From: Planctomycetota bacterium
GTDB lineage: Bacteria; Planctomycetota; Phycisphaerae; Phycisphaerales; Phycisphaeraceae
Reading direction: 5' to 3'
NCBI GenBank assembly: GCA_021413865.1
Contig: JAIOPN010000040.1
Location: 1-39,595 of the forward strand
Length of the DNA: 39,595 nt
Below are positions 1 to 8,091 of this stretch, one piece after another (within the stretch, counting starts at the first letter, position 1; every line of letters begins with the position of its first letter). The notes below the pieces were generated by a model, which was not told the origin of the DNA, ran no database searches, and saw nothing but the letters and a program-made list of their open reading frames with translations. The position numbers and the translations under genes are program-made.

Positions 1-138
1 TGCGAGCGCGTCGCGCGAGGGGGACGGCTCTGTCGGCTGTTCGGGCGCGGGGACACGCTGCCGGCAGGGACCTTGCTACGGATCGGTCGTGAAGACCCGG
101 GTGCGTCCGGTCGCCCGTCGGCGGTCGTGCCCGCGTGA
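1..138 (+). other. possible 3' end of a truncated CDS
   Basis: Frame 1 is open from the left edge for 45 codons and stops at a TGA at 136-138, with mostly G or C at third positions. The stop falls inside the left arm of the hairpin at 126-170, as a terminator-proximal stop might. The frame is too short to show any domain, and high-GC DNA gives chance open frames of this length easily, so this may be non-coding. Confidence 0.2.
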
Positions 139-170
139 CTCATCGCTGCGCTAGTCGCCACGCGGGCACG
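126..170. terminator. perfect 12-bp stem hairpin
   Basis: Arms CGTGCCCGCGTG (126-137) and CACGCGGGCACG (159-170) pair perfectly. Further imperfect pairing occurs inside (GACT near 137-140 against AGTC near 153-156). There is no U-tract on either side, so it is either a Rho-assisted terminator or one more dispersed palindrome like those elsewhere in this window. Confidence 0.45.
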
Positions 171-207
171 GCAAGCAACAGTAGAACCGGATAAATCGAA
201 CATACAA

Positions 208-346
208 GGGTGCGTGGAGCAGAGCGCAACGCACCGCTCTTGCGCGGATCAGGCGGAAGAATCAAGAAAATACGACACGGCTCCCTGATGATGTGCGGCA
301 GGCGACAATTGGATGAATGGTGCGTTGCGCCCGCTCCGCGCACCCT
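208..346. repeat. inverted-repeat element with GGGTGCG ends
   Basis: The arms lie at 208-235 (starting GGGTGCGTGGAGC, ending GCGCAACGCACC) and 319-346 (starting GGTGCGTTGCGC, ending GCGCACCC). They are about 28 bp, nearly perfect inverted copies, with about 83 bp between them. There is no transposase inside. Its size and symmetry resemble a small non-autonomous palindromic element. Apart from this element and the hairpin at 126-170, nothing is seen between 139 and 360. Confidence 0.6.
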
Positions 347-360
347 ACCTCGCTGGCTTG

Positions 361-576
361 TTACGCTTTTTGCCCGCGATTGAAGGGGCAATGCCTGGTG
401 CGCTTGAGATACTCGATGTCACCTGAAGACATGCGCTTCATCTTTGATGTGTTGCCGAGGATTCTTTCCACGTTTGGAGCCGTGCGATGACGAACCCATC
501 CTCGTCCGGTCCGATCATCAGCGAATAGCTGATCGCAAATCGGGCACATCTTTCCAGACCATTGAGCCTTTGCCAT
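361..576 (-). CDS. small hypothetical protein with a CxxC pair
   Basis: A 71-residue protein that I do not recognise as a family. It carries Cys11 and Cys14 (MCPICDQLF) near the N-terminus and a further HCPF motif at about residues 62-65, which together could bind one zinc ion. The C-terminus is basic. The start is well supported: AAGGAGAC sits 5-6 bases upstream of the ATG at 576. It begins 9 bases after the stop of the 248-residue gene upstream on the same strand, so the two are probably co-transcribed. Base composition is visibly less GC-rich than the core genes further right, which suggests more recent arrival. Function is unknown. Confidence 0.6.
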   Translation of the reverse strand: MAKAQWSGKMCPICDQLFADDRTGRGWVRHRTAPNVERILGNTSKMKRMSSGDIEYLKRTRHCPFNRGQKA

Positions 577-585
577 ATTGTCTCC

Positions 586-1332
586 TTAGAAATAAGTGAG
601 GCCGAAGTCGTAAGACACTTCTATCTCGTCTCCAGACGGTGCATCGACTTCAGTGAAGTGAACCTTCGACATCGCAGCAAAATCGCTTGAGGTGAAAAAC
701 TGTTTAAGCCGCGTCTCGTCCCAGTTAGGGCTCTCTCGCAGCTCATGTGTGTTTTTTGATAGGATCACGACGCTGTATGGCCCGGGTTTGACGCCGCTGA
801 TCGTGGCTTTCCCATCACCGCCGATGATCGCAATATACGTTCCGTAGGCAGCCAAACGTTTTTTTGTTTCATCGATTGCAATACCCGCAATGCCGGGAGA
901 TACCCCTTCACCGGGAATCTTTTGAAGGAGATCCTTCGGGATTAGAACCGCCACCGCGTCAGTATCCGGCTTGTTACCCACAAAGTCGTTGTATTTCCAT
1001 GTCACCGTGAATCGGACTTTTCCGGGAGGAGGCGAAACTGGCAATTCACCTTTATTGCCGCCATCGCTATTGTTCACTAGAGCTTTATCAAGACGAAAAG
1101 ATATCAGCAGCATAGCGCCTTTGAAAGCAAATAGTGAGAAAATAATCAAAATTGTACCAGCTGTGATGCCAGCGAAAATCCACCGCATCTTATTTCTGGT
1201 TCGAAGCGGCGGAGCGGTATGCTGCCGTGCGAGTTTCTGAAAACATGCTTCGCATACGACGTTATCACGCCACACAAACGCTGTCTCAAGCTTCCCAATT
1301 GCAGTATCGCAGTTTGCACATCGCTCAGGCAT
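586..1332 (-). CDS. membrane-anchored hypothetical with N-terminal zinc ribbon
   Basis: A 248-residue protein. The N-terminus has two CxxC pairs (Cys5/Cys8 and Cys27/Cys30) that look like a treble-clef or zinc-ribbon module. A basic stretch follows (about 43-50) and then one hydrophobic membrane segment at about residues 51-76. The remaining 170 residues carry an ISGVKPGPYSVVILS stretch typical of a small beta-sandwich with a carboxypeptidase-regulatory-like flavour. The likely topology is a cytosolic zinc ribbon with the C-terminal domain outside the membrane. It is the first gene of a two-gene unit with the 71-residue protein downstream and shares its lower GC content. No enzymatic motif is visible and no specific function can be given. 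Confidence 0.65.
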   Translation of the reverse strand: MPERCANCDTAIGKLETAFVWRDNVVCEACFQKLARQHTAPPLRTRNKMRWIFAGITAGTILIIFSLFAFKGAMLLISFRLDKALVNNSDGGNKGELPVSPPPGKVRFTVTWKYNDFVGNKPDTDAVAVLIPKDLLQKIPGEGVSPGIAGIAIDETKKRLAAYGTYIAIIGGDGKATISGVKPGPYSVVILSKNTHELRESPNWDETRLKQFFTSSDFAAMSKVHFTEVDAPSGDEIEVSYDFGLTYF

Positions 1333-1539
1333 GGGCTACCTCTTTCAGCCGTTTATTGTCTGGGCCTGAGTGCTCTATGCCCAGTCTCTTATTGCGACCA
1401 TCTCTTCAGTTACTATATCACATCAGCAGATTTGACGATCGGTTGAGATGTCCTGCCTCTAATTCAATTCAGCCATGTGTCATGGAGGGCTCTGCCTCGG
1501 CCACTCATTGCAACACACCCATTCAAGTTCTCCATATCC

Positions 1540-4098
1540 TCAATTCTTCGCCTTCATCCCGGGTTTCTTGAGCTTATCAATCTCCGCCGTGATGACCGTG
1601 TCCAGGTGGCCGTGCTCCGGGCTGGCGGGCTTGTCGTCGTCCATCAGGATGTTGGTGATGTCGCCGGTGTCCTTGAGGGAGATGTCGTCGGCGGGGGCGC
1701 CCATGGGGCGGGGGGAGTGGGAGGCGGGGTCGGTGGAGCCGGGCATGTTTTCGGTGGCGGCGGGCGGGGTCTTGGCTTGGAACTGCACGGCGGCGGCGAG
1801 GATGCCCGAGCCCATGTTGCGGGAGTTGGCGGGGAGGCGGCGGACGGTTTCGCCCGAGGCGAGGCTCGCGGCGCGCTGCTCGGCGGTGGTGGCGACGGTC
1901 TGGAGCGTCAGGTCCCCCTCGGCGGCGCGGTTGAAGACGGTGCCGATGAGCTTCGCGCCGACCAATCTTAGATACGCCAGCGAGCGGTCGAAGCGGCTCT
2001 GCATCTCGCCGCGCGAGGCGACGAGGATGACGCCGTCCGCCTCGCCGGCGACGAAGAGGGCCTCGACGGAGCCGGGGATCGGGCCGGTGTCGAAGAGGAC
2101 CATGTCGTACTCGTCGCGGGCCTCCTCGATCAGGCGGCGGATGAACTGGCCGGACATGCGGCCGATGTGGGTGGCCTCGGCGGAGAGGGCGGGGAGGATG
2201 GAGAGGCCGGTGATGTTGGTCTCGACGGCGCAGTGGCGGAGCGGCTTGCCGTCGAGCATGCCCAGCAGGCCGACCTTGGCGTCGGCGGGGTAGAGGAATA
2301 TCTCGGCGTCGGTGCGGCTGAGGTAGCCCATGTCGAGCATGACCTGGTCGAGGCTCTGTCTGCCGACGGCGGGGGCGGTGTCGCCGCCGGCGCTCTTGCT
2401 CCCGTTGCCCGGTGCGTGCGGGTTGAGGACGCGGCTGGCGAGTTCGCAATCGACCAGGAGCGTGCGTGTGCCCGAGAGCGCGAGGGAGGAGGCCAGGCCG
2501 ACGGTGAGGCTGGTCTTGCCCGAGCCGGCGCTCGGGCTGGTGACGGCGAAGGTGCGTGCGTTGTCGGTCTTGGCGCGGGCCTGGAGCATGACGCGGATCT
2601 CGTGGATGGAGAGCGCGGTCAGGTCGAGGCTGCGCGGGTCGGTGGCGGCGGGGTCGATGATGGGGACGGCGCCGAGGAGGGGGAGGCCCAGGTCGTTGCG
2701 TGTGGCGTTGGCGGGGTTATGGAGGCGGCGGTCGGTGCCGGCGAAGAGGCCGGCGGCGAGCAGGCCGACGAAGAGGCCGATTACGCCGCCGATCGCGGCG
2801 CGGCGCGGGCGCGGGTTTTGATAGACCAGGACGCCAGAGTCGGCGCGGTCCACGACACTGACGCGTTCCCCCGCCTGCTCCGCCGAGGCCAGTTGCGCGA
2901 GCTGCGCGGTCGCCGCGTCAACCTGCTGCTGGAGCGCCGCGACGCGGCTTTCAATCGCCCGGAGATTGGCGAGGCGTTCGGAGATGGTTTTCACGTCGGT
3001 CTTGGCCTGTTCCTGCAACGCCTTGAGGCGTTGCAGGCGGTCGGCGGGGGGCTGGGCGGCGTCGCGCTGCCCGTTGCCGTTGTTGCCCGCCTGCGCCGCC
3101 TTGGCACGCGGGGCGTCGAGGCGGTGATCGATCTCGGTTTCCACCCAGGTCTGCTCGCGGCGCAGGGAGATCACCGCGGGGGCGTTATCGCCCATGCGTT
3201 GCAGGAGGCCGGCGAGCTGCTGCCTGATCGCCTCTCTGCGGATGAGGAGCCCGGCCAGCACGTTGTCGGAACGCGCCATGCGGGCGAGGGTTTCGTCGCG
3301 GGACATCATCACGCCGCGGCCGTTGCCGCCGTTGGCGTCGGTCTCGGCCTCGCGGGTGAGCACGGTCAGCGTGTTCAGCTCGGTCAGCTTCGAGGCGTAG
3401 AGGCTCTCCAGCGATACCGGCCCCTCGCCACGCTTCGCCGCCGCGAGCTCGCTACTGGCCTTGTCCAATGTCTCCGCGAGTGCGGCCCGCTTTTCTTCGA
3501 TGGCGGCCGCGCTCTCGGTCATGCCGGAGGCCGCCTGCGCCGTGGAGACGACGCGCGTGTACCCCTCGAGCAGGGCGCGCACGCCGCCGACGGCCGCGCG
3601 GGGGTCGCGGTCGTTGACGGAGAGCCGCACCTGGCTGCGGGTCCGCGAGACCTCCATGGATTCGCGCAGGCGTTGCGCGGCCGCGTCGTCGATGGGTCGG
3701 CCCAACTCGTGCCACGCGTCCGTCCGCAGCGCCGCCTGGATGACATCCTTCGATCCCAGGCGGGTCATCTGCCGTTCGATCAGGGCGTCGAACGCGGGGG
3801 TCTGCAGGGTAGGCTCATCCGCGCCGTCGAGGCCCGCGCCGCCGGGGGAAACCTGGATCACGCCCACGGCCCGGTAGATCGGCCGGGTGGTCAGCACGCC
3901 GATGAGTGCGCCGAGCACGACGCCCAGTGCGATGATCGACAGGAGCAGGCCGCCGCGCCCCTGGATGCGCCGCGCCCAGGTGGGGTGTGAGGGGAGAAGC
4001 TCAGCTTGCGCGAGAACCTGGGGCAGCGCGTCGCCGACGGTTTCCGGCGACGCCATGGGATCGGGGGCCGGGGAGTTCAGCTCATTGTCGAGGCTCAT
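1540..4098 (-). CDS. Wzz-type chain-length / BY-kinase-like polysaccharide copolymerase
   Basis: An 852-residue protein of the polysaccharide co-polymerase type, which controls chain length in exopolysaccharide export at the inner membrane. The order is: a proline-rich cytosolic start, membrane helix 1 at about 50-70, a Wzz-like extracellular region with long Ala/Gln/Glu-rich coiled coils (about 190-420), membrane helix 2 at about 433-455, then a CpsD/CapB-like ATPase. Walker A is SAGSGKTS with Lys528, Walker A' is LLVDCEL with Asp550, and Walker B is VLFDTGP with Asp670. Active BY-kinases end in a tyrosine cluster that is autophosphorylated; here the last hundred residues contain no tyrosine. 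It may therefore be a non-autophosphorylating ATPase. No glycosyltransferase or Wza-like exporter lies nearby. A GAGG sequence precedes the ATG at 4098. Confidence 0.88.
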   Translation of the reverse strand: MSLDNELNSPAPDPMASPETVGDALPQVLAQAELLPSHPTWARRIQGRGGLLLSIIALGVVLGALIGVLTTRPIYRAVGVIQVSPGGAGLDGADEPTLQTPAFDALIERQMTRLGSKDVIQAALRTDAWHELGRPIDDAAAQRLRESMEVSRTRSQVRLSVNDRDPRAAVGGVRALLEGYTRVVSTAQAASGMTESAAAIEEKRAALAETLDKASSELAAAKRGEGPVSLESLYASKLTELNTLTVLTREAETDANGGNGRGVMMSRDETLARMARSDNVLAGLLIRREAIRQQLAGLLQRMGDNAPAVISLRREQTWVETEIDHRLDAPRAKAAQAGNNGNGQRDAAQPPADRLQRLKALQEQAKTDVKTISERLANLRAIESRVAALQQQVDAATAQLAQLASAEQAGERVSVVDRADSGVLVYQNPRPRRAAIGGVIGLFVGLLAAGLFAGTDRRLHNPANATRNDLGLPLLGAVPIIDPAATDPRSLDLTALSIHEIRVMLQARAKTDNARTFAVTSPSAGSGKTSLTVGLASSLALSGTRTLLVDCELASRVLNPHAPGNGSKSAGGDTAPAVGRQSLDQVMLDMGYLSRTDAEIFLYPADAKVGLLGMLDGKPLRHCAVETNITGLSILPALSAEATHIGRMSGQFIRRLIEEARDEYDMVLFDTGPIPGSVEALFVAGEADGVILVASRGEMQSRFDRSLAYLRLVGAKLIGTVFNRAAEGDLTLQTVATTAEQRAASLASGETVRRLPANSRNMGSGILAAAVQFQAKTPPAATENMPGSTDPASHSPRPMGAPADDISLKDTGDITNILMDDDKPASPEHGHLDTVITAEIDKLKKPGMKAKN

Positions 4099-4310
4099 GC
4101 GGTACCTCGCTCGGGCGTGCGGGTCGGCGGGTGGATGAGTGCCCTGCGTCGGGCGGCCGCGCGACCCTGAATAGGATGCGATGAGATGTCAGCCCGGAAC
4201 CACAATGCACATTCCGTCACCCCTATCGTACCCGAAGCGCGCCACGATCAAAACGATCATCTCGCGGGGCTGGCGCGATTGTGCGGGCGGGTTCGTTCCG
4301 TGACGGCCGG

Positions 4311-4328
4311 TGAAGCTGTGGGGCTTCA
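4311..4328 (-). terminator. weak hairpin downstream of the LON-domain gene
   Basis: TGAAGC (4311-4316) and GCTTCA (4323-4328) form a 6-bp stem with a 6-base loop, just past the stop codon at 4336-4338 on the minus strand. There is no T-run. The rest of 4099-4310, between the autokinase-like gene and this hairpin, shows nothing recognisable apart from its probable promoter. Confidence 0.25.
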
Positions 4329-4335
4329 GCCTCAA

Positions 4336-5025
4336 TCAATTCAGGTTGATCCCATCGGGCATGTCCGGCGGGGCGAACCGCTGGGCGACCTCCAGCGAGC
4401 GGCGGGTGAGCTTGAGATAGTGCTCCAGCCACTGGGCGCGGGCGACGGCGTTGGGCTCGGCGAGGAGGCGGTAGCGGGACTCGTTGTCGTCGCACAGCGC
4501 CATCGACGCCAGATCGACCAGCGCGGTGGTCGGCACCTCCGCGGTGAGCCAGTGGCTGATGGCGCTGACGCCGGCGAGTTCCTTGAGGTGTTTGTCGGTG
4601 AGCAGCGACTCGATGCGGCGGCGGTGGTCGTCAAGGTCGCCGTCGGGCTCGCTGACGGTTTCGGTCGGGTCGAGCCGGGCCATGCGGTAGGGGGTGCTGG
4701 GCACTTCTTCGATCAGCCTCGCGCGGCAGAGGCCCTGGAGCAGGATGTGGTAGCGGTTGTTGGGCAGCGCCTCGTGGCGAACGATGTGGCCGAGGCAGAC
4801 GAACGGGCGCAGCGGGGGCGAGCCCTCGTAATCCTGCTTCCAGTCGTCGCCCTCGAAGGCGGACATGGCGATCATGCCGTGGCCGTCGAGCACGTCGGAG
4901 ACCATCTTGTAGTAGCGCGGCTCGAAGATATGCAGCGGGATGGTCGCGTGCGGGAGGAGGACGCATTGCGGGAGCGGGAAGAGCGGGAAGGGCTCGCTGA
5001 AGTTGATGGTGAGGGATTCGGTCAT
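4336..5025 (-). CDS. LON substrate-binding-domain protein
   Basis: A 229-residue stand-alone protein of the LON N-terminal (PF02190) fold. Visible hallmarks are LFPLPQCVLLPHATIPLHIF near residues 15-34 followed by EPRYYKMV, then the GxGxI-type segment GHGMIAMSAF and the HEALPNNRYHILLQGLCRARL stretch, which match the beta-barrel of this family. No AAA+ ATPase or Ser-Lys protease domain follows, as usual for the short bacterial members, whose role is poorly defined (proposed peptide or degron recognition). The C-terminal part is helical and ends ...PDMPDGINLN. It is divergent from pabB across a palindromic repeat. No strong Shine-Dalgarno is visible before the ATG. Confidence 0.82.
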   Translation of the reverse strand: MTESLTINFSEPFPLFPLPQCVLLPHATIPLHIFEPRYYKMVSDVLDGHGMIAMSAFEGDDWKQDYEGSPPLRPFVCLGHIVRHEALPNNRYHILLQGLCRARLIEEVPSTPYRMARLDPTETVSEPDGDLDDHRRRIESLLTDKHLKELAGVSAISHWLTAEVPTTALVDLASMALCDDNESRYRLLAEPNAVARAQWLEHYLKLTRRSLEVAQRFAPPDMPDGINLN

Positions 5026-5107
5026 GCCGGTGAATGATAGGCGGAAAGTTGTTTGGCGACGCCCCGGATGGGGCGGGTTTCTCGGGTGTGCATGCTCTTG
5101 AGCACGT

Positions 5108-5193
5108 CGGGGCAGGCGTCCCGCCTGCCGTCGGCCTTCCGAGGCCGATTGGATTTCTCAAGACAAAGAGACAGGCGGGACGCCTGCCCCACC
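5108..5193. repeat. palindromic repeat, family C, long copy
   Basis: A perfect 19-bp inverted repeat: GGGGCAGGCGTCCCGCCTG at 5109-5127 and its complement at 5172-5190. Between the arms is a GGCCTTCCGAGGCC mini-palindrome. The copy at 38401-38503 has the same arms and the same inner GGCCTTCCGAGG segment in the opposite orientation. It sits between the divergent LON-domain and pabB genes, close to the pabB start. Confidence 0.85.
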
Positions 5194-5221
5194 AGAAAAA
5201 TCCGGTGGTCCACGCATCGCT

Positions 5222-6598
5222 ATGATGCGCCCCATGTTCACGGACGGCCGAAACCTCCCGTGGGATTTCGATCCCCCCGAAGCGCTCCGCCGCTGGCCCA
5301 CCGAGCGCCGGCCGCTGCTGCTGCACTCGGGCCGGTTCGACGCACGCTGGGCGCGCCGCTCCATCCTCGCCGAGCCCGCGGGGGTGTTCCGCTTCCTATT
5401 AGATGGCGACGGGCAGCCGCGCAGCACGTGGACCGGTCCGGCCGGCGTCCTCGACGCCTCCGCGTTCCACCACCGGCCGTTCCACGACCTCCGCGCCATT
5501 CTCGCGCAGACGCCTGGCATCTGGATCGGCTGCCTCTCCTACGATTTAGGCCGTTTCATCGAGCGGGTCCCCACGCATGCCCGCGCCGACCGCGGCTGGC
5601 CCGTCATCGAGCTTGGCTGGTGCCCCGGCTGGCTCACGCATGACGCGGCGCGGGGGGCCTGGTCCGCGCACGGTTCGTGGGCCGTCGCCGACACCTTCCC
5701 GGACATCGCGAAACTCCCCACGCAAAACGCAACCTTTTCCGCCGGCGCGCCGGTCAGCGGCTTCGACCGCGCCGCTTATGAAACGGCGGTGCGGCGCGTC
5801 ATCGACTACATCGGAGCCGGCGACATCTTCCAGGCCAACCTCGCGCAGCGCTTCACGGCGCCGTTCCAGGGCCGGCCGCCGCACGCCGCCCGCTCGCTCT
5901 ACGACCGCCTCGCGCGGGTCTCCCCCGCGTGGTACGGGGCGTATCTCGAATGGGGCAACGACGGGTCGAGCGCCGCGTCCCCCTGGCGCGCCGCCGCCTC
6001 GACTTCGCCCGAGCTCTTCCTCGAGCTCGACGCAGGCCGGGTCGTCACGCGGCCCATCAAGGGCACGCGCCCCGCGAGCGTGAGCGCCGAGGAACTCCGC
6101 CGCAGCGCCAAGGACACCGCCGAGCTGAACATGATCGTCGATCTGCTGCGCAACGACTTTGGCCGGGTCTGCGCCTACGGCTCCGTCCGCGTCCCGCAGC
6201 CGCGTGAGATCGAGTCCCACCCGACGATACACCACGGCGTCGCCACCGTCACCGGCACGCTGCACCCGTCGTGCGACGTCGTCGATCTCCTCCGAGCCAC
6301 CATGCCCGGCGGCTCGGTCACCGGCGCGCCCAAGGTGCGGGCGATGGAGGTCATCGACGGGTTGGAGCCCGCCCGCCGCGGGCCGTACTGCGGCGCGATT
6401 GGATGGATCACGCGCGACGCCGCCTGCTTCAGCGTCGCCATCCGCACGATGCTCGTCGAGATGGACGGGAAGGGCGGCGGGCGGGTCGATTTCTCCGTCG
6501 GCGGGGGGATCGTCGCCGACTCCGACCCCGGGCACGAGTACCAGGAGACGCTCGACAAGGCCGCCGCGATGCTGCGGGCGCTGGAAGCGAAGTGGTGA
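5222..6598 (+). CDS. pabB: aminodeoxychorismate synthase component I
   Basis: A 458-residue chorismate-binding enzyme that, with a glutamine amidotransferase partner, converts chorismate to 4-amino-4-deoxychorismate for folate synthesis. The C-terminal catalytic domain shows GDIFQANLAQRF (about 200-212), PIKGTRPA with Lys280, MIVDLLRNDFGRV (about 304-316) and GGSVTGAPKVRAME (about 362-375). The PIKGT lysine is the residue that forms a covalent intermediate in PabB; anthranilate synthase TrpE has alanine there (PIAGT), so PabB is preferred. No PabA or PabC gene is adjacent, so the amidotransferase must be encoded elsewhere. ATGs at 5222, 5225 and 5234 are all possible starts; none has a strong Shine-Dalgarno. 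Confidence 0.9.
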   Translation: MMRPMFTDGRNLPWDFDPPEALRRWPTERRPLLLHSGRFDARWARRSILAEPAGVFRFLLDGDGQPRSTWTGPAGVLDASAFHHRPFHDLRAILAQTPGIWIGCLSYDLGRFIERVPTHARADRGWPVIELGWCPGWLTHDAARGAWSAHGSWAVADTFPDIAKLPTQNATFSAGAPVSGFDRAAYETAVRRVIDYIGAGDIFQANLAQRFTAPFQGRPPHAARSLYDRLARVSPAWYGAYLEWGNDGSSAASPWRAAASTSPELFLELDAGRVVTRPIKGTRPASVSAEELRRSAKDTAELNMIVDLLRNDFGRVCAYGSVRVPQPREIESHPTIHHGVATVTGTLHPSCDVVDLLRATMPGGSVTGAPKVRAMEVIDGLEPARRGPYCGAIGWITRDAACFSVAIRTMLVEMDGKGGGRVDFSVGGGIVADSDPGHEYQETLDKAAAMLRALEAKW

Positions 6599-6638
6599 CG
6601 ACGCTGCCCGCGAATAAATGGTAAAATAAGACATGGAG

Positions 6639-6647
6639 AAGGAGGGA
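6639..6647 (+). promoter_or_regulatory. ribosome binding site that sets the clpS start
   Basis: AAGGAGGGA lies 6 bases upstream of the ATG at 6654. It therefore favours that ATG over the in-frame ATG at 6633, which lies upstream of this site. Confidence 0.8.
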
Positions 6648-6653
6648 TCACCC

Positions 6654-7001
6654 ATGCCCGACAACGCCGCACAACCGCCCGCCGACGGCGAGCGCCAGCC
6701 CGAAGCGCAGACACCGGCCGCCACCGCGATAAAGCCCGCGCCGGCCAAGCCTCGCCCTCGCCACCTCCCGCCTTGGAAGGTTCTCCTGCACAACGACGAC
6801 GTCAACGAAGAAATCTACGTTGTTGAGACCATCGTCATGCTCACGACGCTCAACGAGCAGGACGCCACCGACCGCATGGTCGAGGCGCACACGTCCGGCG
6901 TCGCGCTGCTGCTCACGACCCACCGCGAGAGGGCGGAGCTGATTCAGCAGCAGTTCTCCAGCCGGAATCTGACGGTGACAATCGAGCCGGCGGAGGCGTA
7001 G
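6654..7001 (+). CDS. clpS: ATP-dependent Clp protease adaptor ClpS
   Basis: A 115-residue adaptor that delivers N-degron substrates to ClpA/ClpC-ClpP in the cytosol. After a Pro/Ala-rich linker of about 38 residues comes the ClpS core: WKVLLHNDDVN, with the Asn-Asp-Asp that contacts the substrate N-terminus, then a helix, then MVEAHTSGVALLLTTHRERAE, with the conserved His of the binding pocket. The long N-terminal extension is typical, since it feeds into the unfoldase. The start at 6654 is chosen for its strong ribosome site. It follows pabB by 55 bases on the same strand. No ClpA or ClpP gene is in this window. Confidence 0.93.
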   Translation: MPDNAAQPPADGERQPEAQTPAATAIKPAPAKPRPRHLPPWKVLLHNDDVNEEIYVVETIVMLTTLNEQDATDRMVEAHTSGVALLLTTHRERAELIQQQFSSRNLTVTIEPAEA

Positions 7002-7015
7002 GCCGCGCTCACCCG

Positions 7016-7037
7016 GGCACGCCCGCTTCAGCGTGCC
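7016..7037 (+). terminator. 7-bp stem hairpin after clpS
   Basis: GGCACGC (7016-7022) and GCGTGCC (7031-7037) form a perfect stem with an 8-base loop, 15 bases after the clpS stop. There is no T-tract. It could slow or end transcription before the metallophosphoesterase gene. Confidence 0.35.
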
Positions 7038-7048
7038 GTGCATACGCG

Positions 7049-7939
7049 ATGATGCCCATCCCCTCCCTCACCCCCCGCGGCCCCGGCCACCGCTTCATCG
7101 CCTACGGCGACTGCTGCTCGGGCACGCCCGGCGGGCCGCACGAAAAAATCTTTGCCTCGCTTAACGCGGTGATTCAACGGCTCGACCCGCGGCCCGAGTT
7201 CATCCTCTTCCCCGGCGATCACATCTTCGGCTCGATCCCCGACGCCGACACCCTCCGCGCGCAGTGGCGTTACTTCTTCGATCACGAGATGGCCTGGCTC
7301 GACCGCGGGGCCGTGCCGATCTATTCCACAACCAGCAACCACAACACCTACAGCCCGATGAGCGAAGCCATGTTCCGGGAGATATTCCCGGATATCCCGC
7401 GCAACGGCCCGCCGGACCAGCTTGGCCTCTCATATTGGGTCCGGCGCGGCGACCTGCTCGTTGTCGCCGCCAACACCTCCTTCACGGGTCTGGGGGGCAA
7501 CGGCCATGTCGAGACCGCCTGGCTCGATCGGGTTCTCGCCGATCACGCCGATGCGAAACACAAGCTTGTCACCGCGCACTACCCGGTCTGGCCGGTGAAC
7601 GGGTACGGCGAAAGCCCGCTCTGGCGCATCGTGCCGGACGAGGGGCGCGCGTTCTGGGTAGTGCTGGTCCGTCACCGCGTGACCGCCTATGTGTGCAGCC
7701 ACGTCATCGCCTTCGACGCCCAGGCGCACGACGGCGTTCTGCAACTCACCACGGGCGGTGCGGGCACGATCTATGGCCCGGGCGGTTTCATGGATGGCCC
7801 GGGGGAGTACCACCACCTCGTCGAGGGTGTCTTGGACGCCGACGGCCTGCGCTGCCGGACGCTCGACACCACCGGCGCGGTGCGGGAAGAGCTGCACTGG
7901 CGGGCGGGAGCGGGGCTGAGTCTTCGGCGCCTCTCGTAA
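7049..7939 (+). CDS. divergent calcineurin-like metallophosphoesterase
   Basis: A 296-residue protein with the order of motifs of a calcineurin-like phosphoesterase, but altered. Motif I reads YGDCCSG (D kept, the usual DxH histidine is Cys), motif II FPGDHIFG, motif III SNHNTY instead of GNHD, then TAHYPVWP, and finally CSHVIAFD where GHxH is expected. At least two metal ligands are therefore changed, so the metal site is modified or the activity differs from standard phosphodiesterases. There is no signal peptide and it is probably cytosolic. It follows clpS by 47 bases with a hairpin in the gap. ATGs at 7049 and 7052 are adjacent. Substrate unknown. Confidence 0.7.
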   Translation: MMPIPSLTPRGPGHRFIAYGDCCSGTPGGPHEKIFASLNAVIQRLDPRPEFILFPGDHIFGSIPDADTLRAQWRYFFDHEMAWLDRGAVPIYSTTSNHNTYSPMSEAMFREIFPDIPRNGPPDQLGLSYWVRRGDLLVVAANTSFTGLGGNGHVETAWLDRVLADHADAKHKLVTAHYPVWPVNGYGESPLWRIVPDEGRAFWVVLVRHRVTAYVCSHVIAFDAQAHDGVLQLTTGGAGTIYGPGGFMDGPGEYHHLVEGVLDADGLRCRTLDTTGAVREELHWRAGAGLSLRRLS

Positions 7940-8034
7940 CCGTGCGGCGAAAAATGTCGTACCCTTTGGGAACCAGGGGCTCACCGCGGCGTCCAACGCT
8001 GCGAGGGATTGTCGTTTCACGTTGAGGCTTCTTG

Positions 8035-8064
8035 CCGGTGGGGCGGGACCCCTGCCCCACCAGA
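8035..8064. repeat. palindromic repeat, family C, compact copy
   Basis: GGTGGGGC (8037-8044) and GCCCCACC (8054-8061) pair around a 9-base loop. It is a shortened relative of the 5108 and 38401 copies, keeping the outer GGTGGGGC ends. Because it lies in front of the DUF4139 gene, an open frame running through it is not evidence of coding. Confidence 0.7.
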
Positions 8065-8091
8065 CATGACCAGACAAGGATTCAACCGCCC

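Noticed and set aside
140-391. Minus-strand open frame of 83 codons at the left edge
   Set aside because: It overlaps the inverted-repeat element and shows no protein-like pattern or ribosome site.
2167-3990. Long open frame (about 600 codons) on the plus strand opposite the copolymerase gene
   Set aside because: Ala/Gly/Arg/Val-rich with no domain pattern; it mirrors the codon bias of the real minus-strand gene, which has clear Wzz and Walker motifs.
4099-4335. Riboswitch or small RNA gene between copolymerase and LON-domain genes
   Set aside because: Only a weak 6-bp hairpin is visible; no recognisable aptamer or terminator.
8032-8091. Upstream start for the DUF4139 protein
   Set aside because: The extra 20 residues come from a palindromic repeat and would bury the signal peptide.
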